In this document: in pieces, positions 7,024 to 16,623 of the stretch
Position numbering within the stretch: position 1 is the stretch's first letter
Layout: each line of letters begins with the position of its first letter
Source: Desulfobacterales bacterium
GTDB lineage: Bacteria > Desulfobacterota > Desulfobacteria > Desulfobacterales > JAAELO01
DNA: 44,320 bases
NCBI GenBank assembly: GCA_024226555.1
Contig: JAAELO010000521.1
Span: 1 to 44,320 of the forward strand
Direction: 5' to 3'
The notes under the pieces: model-generated
What the model was told of the DNA's origin: nothing
Databases searched by the model: none
The model's input: the letters and a program-made list of their open reading frames with translations, nothing else
Position numbers and translations under genes: made by a program

Positions 7024-7806
7024 TTACAAAGCCGCTGGGCCGTCTTCTGGTGGTCCCGCAAAAGCCTGCGCATAAAGCATCCATTTTGTGGCTGCGCTTC
7101 CAGTAACTGTAAGACCTGTATCTTTAACGTTTCTCCTTTGACTTACAACAAGGCAAAAATCTTCAGCCGGACCTGTTATAATATTCTCAGAACCAAATTC
7201 ACCCCATTCCCAGATTTCACCTGATGGGCTTTCAAGTTCAACACGAACAATCTCATCAGGAACTTCCATCTGCCTGTTTTTAAAACTCCAGCCATATGTT
7301 CTGACTCCAAGATGAGCTATATGCTTTAATCTATTAGTTGGTTCCCTTTTTATTCCAAGAGTATCTGCTACATCCTGACCATGTGCCCAGGTTTCCATTA
7401 ATCTTGCCGTAACAAAAGATCTTACACTCATGGGAGGTCCATACCATGGTAATCTGTCCTTAGGATCAAGAATTTCAACAGCTTTCATAAGGATATTGCG
7501 TTCATCTCTCCACCATTTCATCAATTCTGTTGGTGTCATAGACCTAGGCTTTTTAAGAGTTTCCTCCACATGATCTTCAAAATTTGTAAAGCCCTTAATC
7601 ATATCTTCAAGGTGCGTGTTAAAACCATTTTGATCTGTTGCTGCAAGCCTTGCTTTATCATCAAAATATGCAAGATGACCAATTTCATCTTTAATAGTCC
7701 AGTTACTAAATGGAGTTACTGTAAGCCACTTTTCATCTGAAAGGTTACAGACCATCTTATCAAGGTCATCATGTTCATTGACTAAATCTCTGCATAGATT
7801 TTTCAT
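7024..7806 (-). CDS. DinB-fold / TIGR03084-type metal-binding protein, 260 aa
   Basis: A four-helix DinB/MDMPI-type protein. FSNWTIKDEIGHLAYFDDKA (about residues 33-52) contains the first histidine of the expected metal site, and METWAHGQDVAD (about 137-148) supplies another. The C-terminus AQAFAGPPEDGP is characteristic of the group I know as TIGR03084. Members are thought to bind a divalent metal, and some relatives are thiol-dependent isomerases or transferases; the function of this group is unproven. TIGR03084 genes tend to occur beside atuA and acyl-CoA carboxylase genes, as here. The start ATG lacks a strong site. The final leucine codon and stop come from the adjoining GGAGGAATTTTACAA repeat. 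Confidence 0.8.
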   Translation of the reverse strand: MKNLCRDLVNEHDDLDKMVCNLSDEKWLTVTPFSNWTIKDEIGHLAYFDDKARLAATDQNGFNTHLEDMIKGFTNFEDHVEETLKKPRSMTPTELMKWWRDERNILMKAVEILDPKDRLPWYGPPMSVRSFVTARLMETWAHGQDVADTLGIKREPTNRLKHIAHLGVRTYGWSFKNRQMEVPDEIVRVELESPSGEIWEWGEFGSENIITGPAEDFCLVVSQRRNVKDTGLTVTGSAATKWMLYAQAFAGPPEDGPAAL

Positions 7807-7828
7807 TTATTATTTCTCCAAAAAAGTT

Positions 7829-7864
7829 GGAAATCTCAAATATTTTGATTATTAGAGGTTCCCC
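7829..7864. mobile_element. MITE remnant copy 3 (36 bp)
   Basis: GGAAATCTC and ATTATTAGAGGTTCCCC are the two ends with almost no core. It lies between the flavoprotein stop (7866) and the DinB gene start, leaving the stop codon one base outside the element. Confidence 0.6.
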
Positions 7865-7865
7865 G

Positions 7866-9866
7866 TTATAATTCCAGAGCAGTTAAAAAACCTCCGTGGA
7901 TTGCATGGTTCATTTTACCAGGTTGCTGACAATCTCCAACAGTAGAATAAGGAATGCCAGATTCTTCAACCTCTTTTGACAAAGTTTGTACTGCTTTTGA
8001 TCCCGCAGCCATTACAACATTATCAAATTTCTTACTTTCCATACCATCAGGAGTTTCATATTCAACAATTCCATCTTTGATTGATAATACTTTTGAGCTT
8101 GTTTTTATAGTTACACCAAACCTATCAAGATTACCCATAAGCACCCATTTTGTCGATTTCCCAACATCTCCTCCTGCTTTTTCCATCATCTCAAAAACAG
8201 TAACTTTCGATGAACCTCTGAACATATGTTCCCTGATTCTTTCAGGTGGAATTGCTTCATATGTCATAAGAAAATGTACTGTCTCAGGATTCATTGATCC
8301 TTTTTCAGCTATAAAAAATGCTGTTTCAAGGCCAACTGCTCCTCCACCGATGACAGCAACCTCTTTTCCAAGTCTGGGATTTTTTTCAAGAACATCCCAT
8401 GAAGAGATAACCGAAGAGTCATTTATTCCTTCCATAGGTGGCATAAGAGGCTTGGCACCTTCACATACAATAATATGATCGGGTTTTATCTCTTTAATCA
8501 TTTCGGTAGTAACTTCTACATTAAGATAAACCGGAATATCATATTTCTTTATCATTGCCCTGTAATATCTAACAAACTCAAGAAGTTCCTGTTTGTGAGG
8601 AGGTGCTGCTGCAATTTTTATCTGACCACCAATATCATCTTTCTTTTCATATATCTCAACAGAGTGGCCAGCCATAGTAGCAGTAAGAGCTGCTTCAAGT
8701 CCGGCGATACCTGCACCAACAACCATTATCTTTTTGGGATTACCGGTCATCTGGATATTTCTTTCACCCTCAAAACCAGCCCTTGGGTTTCCTACGCAAT
8801 ATACAGGTCTTCCGTTAAAAATTTCATCTGTACACCCCTGGGAACATGCAACGCAGGGCCTGATCTCCTCTGCTCTTCCATTTTTAGCTTTTTCAGGCCA
8901 GAAAGGGTCTGCAATTAAAACTCTACCAAGATTTACCATGTCGGCTACACCATCCTGAATAACAGCTTCTGCAACATCAGGAGTAGTAATTCTGTTAGAT
9001 GCCATTACAGGAATGTTAACTTCTTTTTTGATATTACCTGCAAGATAAGCGAAACCAGTTCTTGGTAGTTCCATAGGTAGCTGGGGAACCTTTGATTCAT
9101 GCCATCCACCTGTAACATTTATAATATCCACACCACACTTTTCATATACCTTAGCTATTTCAGGAGTCTCTATATCTGAATTACTACCTTCAACAAAATC
9201 ATTTCCAGCCATACGGATACCTAAGGGATAATCGTCTCCTACTTTTTCCCTCACCATTCCAAGTAATTCCCTGACAAAGCGTGTTCTGTTTTCAAAACTT
9301 CCGCCATATTCATCAGTTCTCTCATTTTTCAGAGGAGACAAAAACTGTGTGATCAGGTACCCTGCTGAAGCTATAATCTCGACCCCTTCAAAACCAGCTG
9401 TTTTAGCCCTTAATGCGCCTTCAGCAAAAGCGTTCTGAACAGTTTTAATGTCTTCAATGGTCATCTCCCTTGGTGTTGCCTTGGAGTATTTTGAAAATAC
9501 TGCTGATGGTGCCATTGGAGTTTCGTTATTAATCAAAAAAGGATATGTGTATGCTCCAGCATGAAATAACTGAACCCAGGGGCTTGCCCCTTCATCCTTA
9601 ATCAGTTTGGTTAATTTCTGAAAAGAGGGAATAGCTTCATCACTTGCTATGGATAGTGGAACAAATCCTGAACCAAGAAAATCTATACCAACTGGTCCAA
9701 CTGTTACTATCCCAGCACCGCCTTTGGCTATCTCTTTATAAAAATTATAGTATTTGTCATTTAACTTTGTATCATAGGAATACAAGAGTCCCAATGAAGG
9801 ATAGGCAATTCGGTTTTTTACTTCAAGTTTGTTTATCTTTATGGGGCTGAACAGATAGTTGTACAT
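7866..9866 (-). CDS. 2,4-dienoyl-CoA reductase-like Fe-S flavoprotein (old yellow enzyme family), 666 aa
   Basis: An FMN-containing OYE barrel at the N-terminus (residues about 1-340), a 4Fe-4S ligand set CVACSQGC...C with 2-3-11 spacing, then FAD- and NAD-binding Rossmann domains (VVGAGIAGLEAALTA and AVIGGGAVGLETAFF). This is the architecture of E. coli FadH, enoate reductase and BaiCD/BaiH. Two FadH active-site residues look conserved: the tyrosine in SAGYLITQFLSP and the histidine in GGWHESKVP. The enzyme would reduce a dienoyl- or enoyl-CoA, or an unsaturated acid, with NAD(P)H. In this setting it probably handles unsaturated or isoprenoid intermediates, but the substrate is open. Length is normal. 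Confidence 0.9.
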   Translation of the reverse strand: MYNYLFSPIKINKLEVKNRIAYPSLGLLYSYDTKLNDKYYNFYKEIAKGGAGIVTVGPVGIDFLGSGFVPLSIASDEAIPSFQKLTKLIKDEGASPWVQLFHAGAYTYPFLINNETPMAPSAVFSKYSKATPREMTIEDIKTVQNAFAEGALRAKTAGFEGVEIIASAGYLITQFLSPLKNERTDEYGGSFENRTRFVRELLGMVREKVGDDYPLGIRMAGNDFVEGSNSDIETPEIAKVYEKCGVDIINVTGGWHESKVPQLPMELPRTGFAYLAGNIKKEVNIPVMASNRITTPDVAEAVIQDGVADMVNLGRVLIADPFWPEKAKNGRAEEIRPCVACSQGCTDEIFNGRPVYCVGNPRAGFEGERNIQMTGNPKKIMVVGAGIAGLEAALTATMAGHSVEIYEKKDDIGGQIKIAAAPPHKQELLEFVRYYRAMIKKYDIPVYLNVEVTTEMIKEIKPDHIIVCEGAKPLMPPMEGINDSSVISSWDVLEKNPRLGKEVAVIGGGAVGLETAFFIAEKGSMNPETVHFLMTYEAIPPERIREHMFRGSSKVTVFEMMEKAGGDVGKSTKWVLMGNLDRFGVTIKTSSKVLSIKDGIVEYETPDGMESKKFDNVVMAAGSKAVQTLSKEVEESGIPYSTVGDCQQPGKMNHAIHGGFLTALEL

Positions 9867-10145
9867 ACTTCAATAACCTTTCAAATAAGCCATATCAAAA
9901 ATACCTTCCAGCCCAAATTCTGTAAACATTGCATAAAAATCAAAGATTTTTATTTTGGAGTTAGTCAAAATTTAAAATCCTCAACAGACTACGATGTATG
10001 CCTGCGGTTTGAAATAATGACATGCCCTGAACTTGAACGAAAATCTTATTTTTGAAATAGTTTCTATCATTAAAACGGGCGCGGGCAAGCAGCACCCCCT
10101 ACAAATAATTATTTCACAGCGGTCCGGTTAACCAGACATTATTTT

Positions 10146-11294
10146 TTAGAATCCTGAAAATTTTGCTATAACATCACTCATAACCTCATTGGCTCCGCCA
10201 CCAATGGATATAAGCCTTGAGTCTCTGTAGAATCTTGAAACTCTCATCTCATTCATGAATCCCATTCCTCCGAACATCTGGAGACATCCATCAGCAACTT
10301 TATTAAGTACTTCCCCGGCAAGTAGTTTTGCCATGGAAATTTCACGCGTTGCATCAACTTTGTTTTCTTTCATCCTGACAATGTGGTAGGTTAATTGCTG
10401 TAAACTTTCAATTTCAGCAAGCCAATGTGCTAATCTATGTCTTAAAACCTGTTTTTTAATAAGTGGTTTTCCAAATACTACTCTTCCCTTAAGGTATTCA
10501 ACACATTCATTAATCATTTCCTTAGCACCAATGTACGCCATTGGAATAGCACTGAATCTTTCGTGCTGGAACTGCATCATCTGGTGAATAAATCCTTCAC
10601 CTTTTACACCTATAAGGTTCTCCTTTGGAATTCTCATATCATCAAAGTATAGTTCAGCTGTATCACTACTTCTCATACCAAGCTTATCAAGCTTCTTACT
10701 CACATTAAAACCGGGAAGGTCTGTTGGTACTACGAACAGGCTAAAACTATGGTAACCTGGGTCTTCACTTGTTCTTGCAAGAACAGTAAGGAAATCCGCC
10801 TGGGTTCCATTTGTAATAAATGTTTTTGAACCATTAAGAACAAAACAATCTTCTTCTTCTCTTGCAAAGGATTTTAATGCAGATACATCAGAGCCTGCAT
10901 CCGGCTCTGTAACAGCAATAGCGGCTACTAATTCACCTTTAATGGCAGGTCTCAAATACTTCTCTTTTAAATAATCAGAACCAAAGTCATTTATTGCTGG
11001 CGTTGCCATATGGGACTGAACAGCGATAGCCATTGGGACACCACCGCATGGGATTTTGGCAAACTCCTCAATAACAACTGTATCGTACCAGTAATCAAGC
11101 CCTTCTCCGCCATATTGTTCATCATAACGAATACCTAAGTAACCCAGTTCACCCATCTTCCCAAAAAGATCGTGAAGGGGTATATGACCATCCTCTTCCC
11201 ACTTATCCACATAAGGATTGATCTCTTTATTAACAAAGTCTCTTACAGCTTTTCGAACTAACTCATGTTCTTTTGTGAAGTAAATGCTACTCAT
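10146..11294 (-). CDS. Acyl-CoA dehydrogenase, 382 aa
   Basis: A second complete acyl-CoA dehydrogenase. VAAIAVTEPDAGSDVSALKS and LNGSKTFITNGTQAD give the flavin-binding strand region; the C-terminus has LQMFGGMGFMNEMRVSRFYR and RLISIGGGANEVMSDVI, where the glutamate occupies the usual base position. Substitutions around these motifs separate it from the paralogue at 5534-6682. AAAGGA lies 9 bases before the ATG. Transcribed after the acyl-CoA ligase (11388-13088) with a 93-bp gap that contains MITE copy 4. The 279 bp beyond its stop carry a GC-rich GGGCGCGGGCAAGCAGCACC patch of unknown nature and no gene. Confidence 0.93.
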   Translation of the reverse strand: MSSIYFTKEHELVRKAVRDFVNKEINPYVDKWEEDGHIPLHDLFGKMGELGYLGIRYDEQYGGEGLDYWYDTVVIEEFAKIPCGGVPMAIAVQSHMATPAINDFGSDYLKEKYLRPAIKGELVAAIAVTEPDAGSDVSALKSFAREEEDCFVLNGSKTFITNGTQADFLTVLARTSEDPGYHSFSLFVVPTDLPGFNVSKKLDKLGMRSSDTAELYFDDMRIPKENLIGVKGEGFIHQMMQFQHERFSAIPMAYIGAKEMINECVEYLKGRVVFGKPLIKKQVLRHRLAHWLAEIESLQQLTYHIVRMKENKVDATREISMAKLLAGEVLNKVADGCLQMFGGMGFMNEMRVSRFYRDSRLISIGGGANEVMSDVIAKFSGF

Positions 11295-11336
11295 TGGAAT
11301 CTTTCCTTTATATAAATTTTTATAAAATTATTATCA

Positions 11337-11377
11337 GGGAACCTCTAAAAACAGATTTTTGACTATCAGAGGTTCCC
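11337..11377. mobile_element. MITE remnant copy 4 (41 bp)
   Basis: GGGAACCTCTAAAAAC and CTATCAGAGGTTCCC pair as terminal repeats around a short TTTTTGA. It begins 10 bases after the ligase stop codon and could form a stable stem in the transcript between ligase and dehydrogenase. Confidence 0.65.
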
Positions 11378-11387
11378 AATTATTTCG

Positions 11388-13088
11388 TTAGTTTAGAGAT
11401 CTCCGTTGCAACTCCTCTTCTCTAAGATCTTTTCTAAGAATCTTTCCAACATTTGTTTTCGGGAGTTCACCCCGGAATTCAATCTCAGTTGGAAGTTTGT
11501 AATTTGCAAGCTTTGTTGCACAATATTCTATAAACTCTTTCTCATCTGCAGAAGCTCCATCAATAAGAACAACAAATGCTTTGATCTGTTCACCACGGGT
11601 TGGATGCGGAACGCCTATGGAACAAGCTTCCTGGACTTTTGGATGCTCAAAAAGTACTTCATCAATATCCCTTGGGTAAACATTAAAACCTCCTGAAATG
11701 ATCATATCTTTCATACGATCCACTATGAAGAAAAAGCCGTCTTCATCCATTTTTACTATGTCGCCTGTATGAAGCCATTTATCATCCGTCATAGTTGCAG
11801 ATGTTTCAGAAGGCATATTATGATAACCAGCCATAACCTGTGGGCCACGAACCATCAGTTCTCCAGCTTCGCCAACAGGAACTTCTGTTTCACCATCATT
11901 AAGACTGACAACTTTACACTCTGTATTTGGCAGAGGAGTACCAACGCTACCAACTTTTCTTTTTCCTTCTCCAAGAGGATTACAATGGGTTGAAGGGGAT
12001 GTTTCTGTCATACCAAATGCTTCAACAATGATTGAACCTGTTTTTTCTTCAAAGCTTTTTATAACATCAACAGCAAGTGGAGCGCTTCCGGAAACACATG
12101 TTTTGATAGAACTTAGATCAAGTTCATCTATTTTTGGATGGTTAAGAATTCCTATAAACATAGTTGGAACAAGTGGAGCTATTGTTGGTTTAAACTTTGA
12201 AAGTGCTTCTATTAGTTGATCCGGTTGAGGTTTTGGAACCAGAACGGTTGTCCAACCCATAAAGATTGCATTGTTCATAGAGCAGGTTAAACCCATTACA
12301 TGGAAAAATGGTAACGCTCCCAGCATAATTTCTTTATCTATATCATTAACATCTGTCATCCAGGCATGGATCTGCTGAAGCTGCCTGCTCAGATTACCGT
12401 GTGTCAAAACTGCTCCTTTGGAGACACCCGTCGTTCCGCCGGTATACTGATACATAGCTGTGTCATCCATGGATAACTTAACAGTTTCTTCTAAAGGTTC
12501 ATATTTATTAATAAGATCTTTCCAGGCATAAAGATCTACTGCCGGCTTAACATCAACAGTCAGTTTCTTTTTCTTTCCAACAAGAGGGAACAGCAGGTTT
12601 TTAGGAAAAGGTAGGTAATCTCCAATACTTGCATAAACAATCTGCTTAATACTTGTTTTTTCCCTTAAATCAACCATTCTTTTTGCAAGAAGATCAAGAG
12701 TAATTAATACTTTAGCACCTGAATCCTTGAACTGATGTTCCAGTTCAACATCTGAGTAGAGAGGATTATTCATCACAACGACTGCGCCGGTTTTTAAAAT
12801 TGCAAAGTAACTTACAACGCATGAAACAAGATTTGGCAGTAAAATAGCAACGCTATCGCCCTTTTTTATACCAAAGTCCTTAAGGCATGCTGCAAATCTG
12901 TTAACCATTTGATCTAATTCACTGTATTTAATTCTTTTACCCTGGTAAATTAAAGAATCTCTACCGGGGAACTTATTTACAGTTCTTTTGAAGTAATCAC
13001 ACAGATTTTTATCATCAAAATTTACGTTTGGTGGTACACCATCGTCATACATCTTCAGCCACGGTTTTGTATTATAGTCGCTACTCAA
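11388..13088 (-). CDS. Long-chain acyl-CoA ligase (AMP-forming), 566 aa, TTG start
   Basis: A second ANL acid:CoA ligase. YTGGTTGVSKGAVLTHGN is the P-loop, EAFGMTETSPSTH the adenine motif, HTGDIVKMDEDGFFFIVDR the hinge, and NVGKILRKDLREEE holds the catalytic lysine. The N-terminus KPWLKMYDDGVPPNVNF is typical of FadD-type enzymes. The start is TTG at 13088: GGAGGG (13093-13098) lies only 4 bases upstream and no ATG is near. Same GGTTG P-loop variant as the ligase at 2720-4414, but low overall similarity, so the island encodes two distinct activating enzymes. The gap to the upstream Fe-S gene is 98 bp. Confidence 0.92.
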   Translation of the reverse strand: MSSDYNTKPWLKMYDDGVPPNVNFDDKNLCDYFKRTVNKFPGRDSLIYQGKRIKYSELDQMVNRFAACLKDFGIKKGDSVAILLPNLVSCVVSYFAILKTGAVVVMNNPLYSDVELEHQFKDSGAKVLITLDLLAKRMVDLREKTSIKQIVYASIGDYLPFPKNLLFPLVGKKKKLTVDVKPAVDLYAWKDLINKYEPLEETVKLSMDDTAMYQYTGGTTGVSKGAVLTHGNLSRQLQQIHAWMTDVNDIDKEIMLGALPFFHVMGLTCSMNNAIFMGWTTVLVPKPQPDQLIEALSKFKPTIAPLVPTMFIGILNHPKIDELDLSSIKTCVSGSAPLAVDVIKSFEEKTGSIIVEAFGMTETSPSTHCNPLGEGKRKVGSVGTPLPNTECKVVSLNDGETEVPVGEAGELMVRGPQVMAGYHNMPSETSATMTDDKWLHTGDIVKMDEDGFFFIVDRMKDMIISGGFNVYPRDIDEVLFEHPKVQEACSIGVPHPTRGEQIKAFVVLIDGASADEKEFIEYCATKLANYKLPTEIEFRGELPKTNVGKILRKDLREEELQRRSLN

Positions 13089-13186
13089 TATTCCCTCCGG
13101 TGTTGTATATTTATGTAAGTTAAGTCCAAAATATAAAAAACGCAGGTTTATTATATTTCCCCTTCAGACTTTAATTATGTATTTAA

Positions 13187-14248
13187 TTAAATAAGACCCC
13201 TCTCCTGAGCTATTTTCATATAAGTTTCCACTGTATTTTTAGGTGGACTGTGAATAAGATCATCCGGTTTCTTCTTCATAGAGAGTGCATCAAATTCACA
13301 GGATGGAACACAAACACCACATCCTATACAACGTTCTGTTTGAACCTCTGCAATATCATCTTCCATAACGATTGCATCCATATGACATCTGTCTTCACAC
13401 TGACTGCATCCTGTACATTCTTCCATTTCTACTTCAGCATAGAAGTTTGTAACAACGATTTCACCCGGGTTCCCAAGATCCTTCAGATTTTTAAGTATCT
13501 GGCATGAGCACCCGCAACACATGCAGATGTTAAAAGGTTTTAATGAATTTCCAGGTTGTAGTACGAGTCCCGCATCCATGCCTCGCTCAAGGACTTTGAT
13601 AGCTTCTTCCTGTGATATTGCTTTTCCAAGACCATTACTTTCGTAATAATAGGCTCCTCCTCCAAAAGCTAAACATACATCTAAAGGATGATCGCAGCCT
13701 TCATCCATCATATTATGTTCCTTTCTGCAAATGCAGTCGGACAGAACTATTTTGGATTGCTGCATTATGAGCTCTCTTGCCTTATCGTATGTCATGATAT
13801 TCATCTCAGCAGGAATACTTTGCTCAATTGGAATAACACGAAGCTGTTTAGTTTCAGAGGATTGCCAGGCTTGCTTCATAAAGGAGGCTGAATATTCGTT
13901 GAAATCTCTTATAAGATCCTTATTTAAGCGATTCAGTTGATATTCCCAGATTCCAACAACAAACATAGCAGCCATATACATATGCTCACCATCTCTGGAA
14001 TATCTGAATATCTGACCTTTTTTAGACATATCAAAAAGTTTTTCTTCAAATCCCTCAATATCAACACCCATTCTTTCGGCAATAGCTTCAGATTTTTCAG
14101 GCATCATGGTAAGCCCCACAGCAGTTTCAGCCTCTTCAGGGGAAAATATGTGTTTCAATACTTTCAATTCAATACCACTTTCTGTGGGTGGAAAACCCGC
14201 AGGTAAGTTGTCTAAATGTTCAGCCAGTTTTTTGTATGCTGCTTCCAT
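13187..14248 (-). CDS. Multi-cluster 4Fe-4S protein with helical N-terminus, 353 aa
   Basis: The N-terminal 100 residues look like a winged-helix domain (LKVLKHIFSPEEAETAV). The middle has CICRKEHNMMDEGCDH and later NICMCCGCSCQILKN, an unusual dense cysteine set. The C-terminal third is a two-cluster ferredoxin: CTGCSQCEDRCHMDA and CIGCGVCVPSCEFDA. I know this architecture from sulfate reducers and relatives, next to acyl-CoA dehydrogenase and carboxylase genes, but no activity is established. A soluble electron carrier or redox partner for the flavoenzymes is a reasonable inference. AAGGA lies 6 bases before the ATG. The 5' gap to atuA holds MITE copy 5. Confidence 0.82.
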   Translation of the reverse strand: MEAAYKKLAEHLDNLPAGFPPTESGIELKVLKHIFSPEEAETAVGLTMMPEKSEAIAERMGVDIEGFEEKLFDMSKKGQIFRYSRDGEHMYMAAMFVVGIWEYQLNRLNKDLIRDFNEYSASFMKQAWQSSETKQLRVIPIEQSIPAEMNIMTYDKARELIMQQSKIVLSDCICRKEHNMMDEGCDHPLDVCLAFGGGAYYYESNGLGKAISQEEAIKVLERGMDAGLVLQPGNSLKPFNICMCCGCSCQILKNLKDLGNPGEIVVTNFYAEVEMEECTGCSQCEDRCHMDAIVMEDDIAEVQTERCIGCGVCVPSCEFDALSMKKKPDDLIHSPPKNTVETYMKIAQERGLI

Positions 14249-14270
14249 TATTAATCCTTATTGTTGATTA

Positions 14271-14463
14271 GGGCACTTCTAATAATTGTCCTTTTGGCGA
14301 AATACTTTGTTTTTCCAAAAAAGAACTTCTGTATGTTTATAAAATAAAAGCTTTTTATAAACGTATCGGCCCGTTATTTTTTGTCACACAGAGATTTTAT
14401 AAAACGAAACGCTTTTATAAACGTCATATTTCATCCAAAATTTCTAATTCTTAGAAGTTCCCC
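14271..14463 (-). mobile_element. MITE-like element copy 5 (193 bp, with internal insertion)
   Basis: Ends GGGCACTTCTAATAATT and AATTCTTAGAAGTTCCC; the core includes CTTTTGGCGAAATACTTTG and CATATTTCATCCAAAATTTC. Extra TTTATAAACG units lengthen it. The head lies inside the last codons of atuA, so atuA ends Gly-Asn-Phe-stop from the element's own sequence. Confidence 0.8.
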
Positions 14464-16214
14464 CTTGTTAAAGATTCAGGAACCTCAATCACTTTTACTC
14501 TTAAATACTCTCCAAGGGTTTTACCCTGGGGATCACTTCTTAAAGATGCAGCAACCCCATCTCCAAGTACACCGCGAATATAAAAATTTATAGCTTTCAG
14601 ATTTGGAAATTCATATCTGTCAATCACATATTCTTCCATATCAGGAAGTAATTCCTTAAGTTTTTCAACCGTTAGATTTTTTTTCAGATATGTATAACTT
14701 TCAACTGTTTTTCCCCATACACCAAGATTAGCATTACCGCCTTTATCACCGGATCTGGTTGCGTATACTCTTCCAAGTGGGATATCTACCAAAACTCCTT
14801 CAGGATCAACTTCTCCATACTGAAAGTCTGAACCTGTATATTTGAAATCATCATCCTGCGTTATAAAACCGATATCAAAACTGTTTCCATTTATGGTTAG
14901 TTTCTGATTTACGTTTTTACCGGATATAAGAGCAGGCCAGTGTTGAATAGCCGGCGTTCCTTTTGATGGAGGAGCAGTAAGTGTAAAACCAGGAATATTA
15001 GATAGAGCAAGCTCAATAAGTGCTGAGGAAAGCCTGGCAACTTTTCTTTGATCCGGGTCCAGAACAGTTATATGAAGATAAGAGAATGCTTCATCATTGG
15101 ATTTCGGATTTTCGTGACCGGTTTTTACCAGTTTTGCAGAACATTCAGCAAAGGTCTCTTTTCCACCCATCAGTTCAAAAACGGTCGTTTCAACCAATTT
15201 TGCCTTCTTTTCAATATCAAGCCCTGTTAAGATAACAGTCATTGCATTTTTGTAGCCATATAAATTATTTATACATACCTTGGCTTTTCCTGTTGGTGGT
15301 TCCCCTTTAGTACCATTGATATAAACCCGGTCATCTCCATAATCCTCAATGTTGATCGTATCAAAATGTACTTTCACATCGGGAGTTAAGTAGACAGGTT
15401 CATTAATCTCGTACATAAGTTGTGCTGTCACGCTTCCGGTGGAAACAAGTCCTCCTGTTCCTGTATGTTTCGTAATAATGAAGGATCCGTCCTCATTCAT
15501 CTCTGCAATTGGAAAACCAACATTTTTAAATGAAGGAACCTCTTCAAAGAAAGAGTAGTTCCCACCAGTTGCCTGAGCACCGCACTCGATTATATGACCT
15601 GCTACATAAGCACCTGCAAGTCTATCCCAATCATCCTTTTTCCAGTTGAACTTCCAGGCACAAGGACCTGAAATTAAGGATGCGTCAGCAATTCTACCGC
15701 CAACAACAATATCAGCACCTTCATTAAGTGCCTTTGTGATACCCCATCCACCAAGGTATGCATTAGCTGTCAAAGGATTAGCGTTAGCATCTTTCAAACT
15801 AATCCCTTTATCAATATGTGTAAAAGACTCCCCTTTTTCCTGTAAGGAAGCCATACCAGGCATCAAATCATCCCCTTCAATACATCCAACCACAGGCTTT
15901 AAGCCAAGAGTTTCAGAAAGGGTCTCAAGTGCTTTTGCAAGGCCCTTTGGATTCAAGCCACCAGCATTAACAACAACTTTAATGTTCTTTTCAAGGCATA
16001 AGCCCATGACCTGTTCCATCTGCTTTAAAAAAGTAGAAGCATATCCTTTATCAGGATCTTTTAACTTCATTCTAAACAGCAAAGCCATTGTAAGTTCAGC
16101 AAGATAATCACCAGTAAGCACATCGATATGACCACCTTCAACCATCTCTTTTGCAGCACTTAACCTGTCTCCAAAAAATCCACTGCAATTTGCTATAATT
16201 AATTTTTCTGACAT
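14451..16214 (-). CDS. atuA: AtuA family protein (acyclic terpene utilisation), 587 aa
   Basis: A DUF1446/AtuA N-terminal domain (residues about 1-450; opening IANCSGFFGDRLSAAKEMVE, later GAQATGGNYSFFEE and GTGGLVSTGSVTAQLMYE) is followed by the small AtuA C-terminal domain with YATRSGDKGGNANLGVWG (about residue 500). AtuA is required for citronellol/geraniol breakdown in Pseudomonas, and homologues occur near many acyl-CoA carboxylases, yet its reaction is unproven. GAGGG lies 9-10 bases before the ATG. A 409-bp gap upstream, with a MITE and a GAACAAAC/GTTTGTTC palindrome, leaves room for an internal promoter. The last three residues and stop are contributed by MITE copy 5, a small C-terminal change. 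Confidence 0.88.
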   Translation of the reverse strand: MSEKLIIANCSGFFGDRLSAAKEMVEGGHIDVLTGDYLAELTMALLFRMKLKDPDKGYASTFLKQMEQVMGLCLEKNIKVVVNAGGLNPKGLAKALETLSETLGLKPVVGCIEGDDLMPGMASLQEKGESFTHIDKGISLKDANANPLTANAYLGGWGITKALNEGADIVVGGRIADASLISGPCAWKFNWKKDDWDRLAGAYVAGHIIECGAQATGGNYSFFEEVPSFKNVGFPIAEMNEDGSFIITKHTGTGGLVSTGSVTAQLMYEINEPVYLTPDVKVHFDTINIEDYGDDRVYINGTKGEPPTGKAKVCINNLYGYKNAMTVILTGLDIEKKAKLVETTVFELMGGKETFAECSAKLVKTGHENPKSNDEAFSYLHITVLDPDQRKVARLSSALIELALSNIPGFTLTAPPSKGTPAIQHWPALISGKNVNQKLTINGNSFDIGFITQDDDFKYTGSDFQYGEVDPEGVLVDIPLGRVYATRSGDKGGNANLGVWGKTVESYTYLKKNLTVEKLKELLPDMEEYVIDRYEFPNLKAINFYIRGVLGDGVAASLRSDPQGKTLGEYLRVKVIEVPESLTRGNF

Positions 16215-16269
16215 ATATTTATTCCCTCTTTAAAAACAATTTAAAATAAAAAAAAAGTCCTCTGCAAGC

Positions 16270-16330
16270 GAACAAACCTAAATCATGTTTGTTCTAATGA
16301 GTACCAAACTTTTGAAAAGTTTGATAAACA
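16270..16330. repeat. GAACAAAC palindrome and 27-bp repeat upstream of atuA
   Basis: GAACAAAC (16270-16277) and GTTTGTTC (16287-16294) form a perfect inverted repeat with a 9-base spacer, suited to an operator upstream of atuA. Just beyond, a 27-base segment at 16304-16330, centred on CAAACTTTTGAAAAGTTTG, is identical to 38184-38210. Confidence 0.45.
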
Positions 16331-16467
16331 CATTATGCAATAAATTCAAAATTGATAACATTTTCGAGAAGATCTGGAATGTTTGAATTTCCAAACCAGA
16401 AACTGGAATCCGTAGGTTCCACTTAATTCTCTATTTATGACACTATCACAATTAGGAATCATATATA

Positions 16468-16597
16468 GGGACTCTCTAATAACTGATCTTTTGGCTAAAT
16501 GCTGCGTTTTTTCCAAAAATGAACTGTAATAAAACCGGTTCGTTATTTTTTATCAAACCTTGTATTTCATCCAAAATTCTAATTATTAGAGGTTCCC
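16468..16597 (-). mobile_element. MITE-like element copy 6 (130 bp, complete)
   Basis: GGGACTCTCTAATAACT and AATTATTAGAGGTTCCC form the terminal inverted repeats; TATA precedes and follows the element, a possible 4-bp target duplication (ambiguous because TATA is palindromic). The core is closely similar to copy 13. Its head faces the 3' end of the enoyl-CoA hydratase, 26 bases after that stop. Confidence 0.85.
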
Positions 16598-16623
16598 TAT
16601 AGTCAAATACCCCTTTGTTGAAA

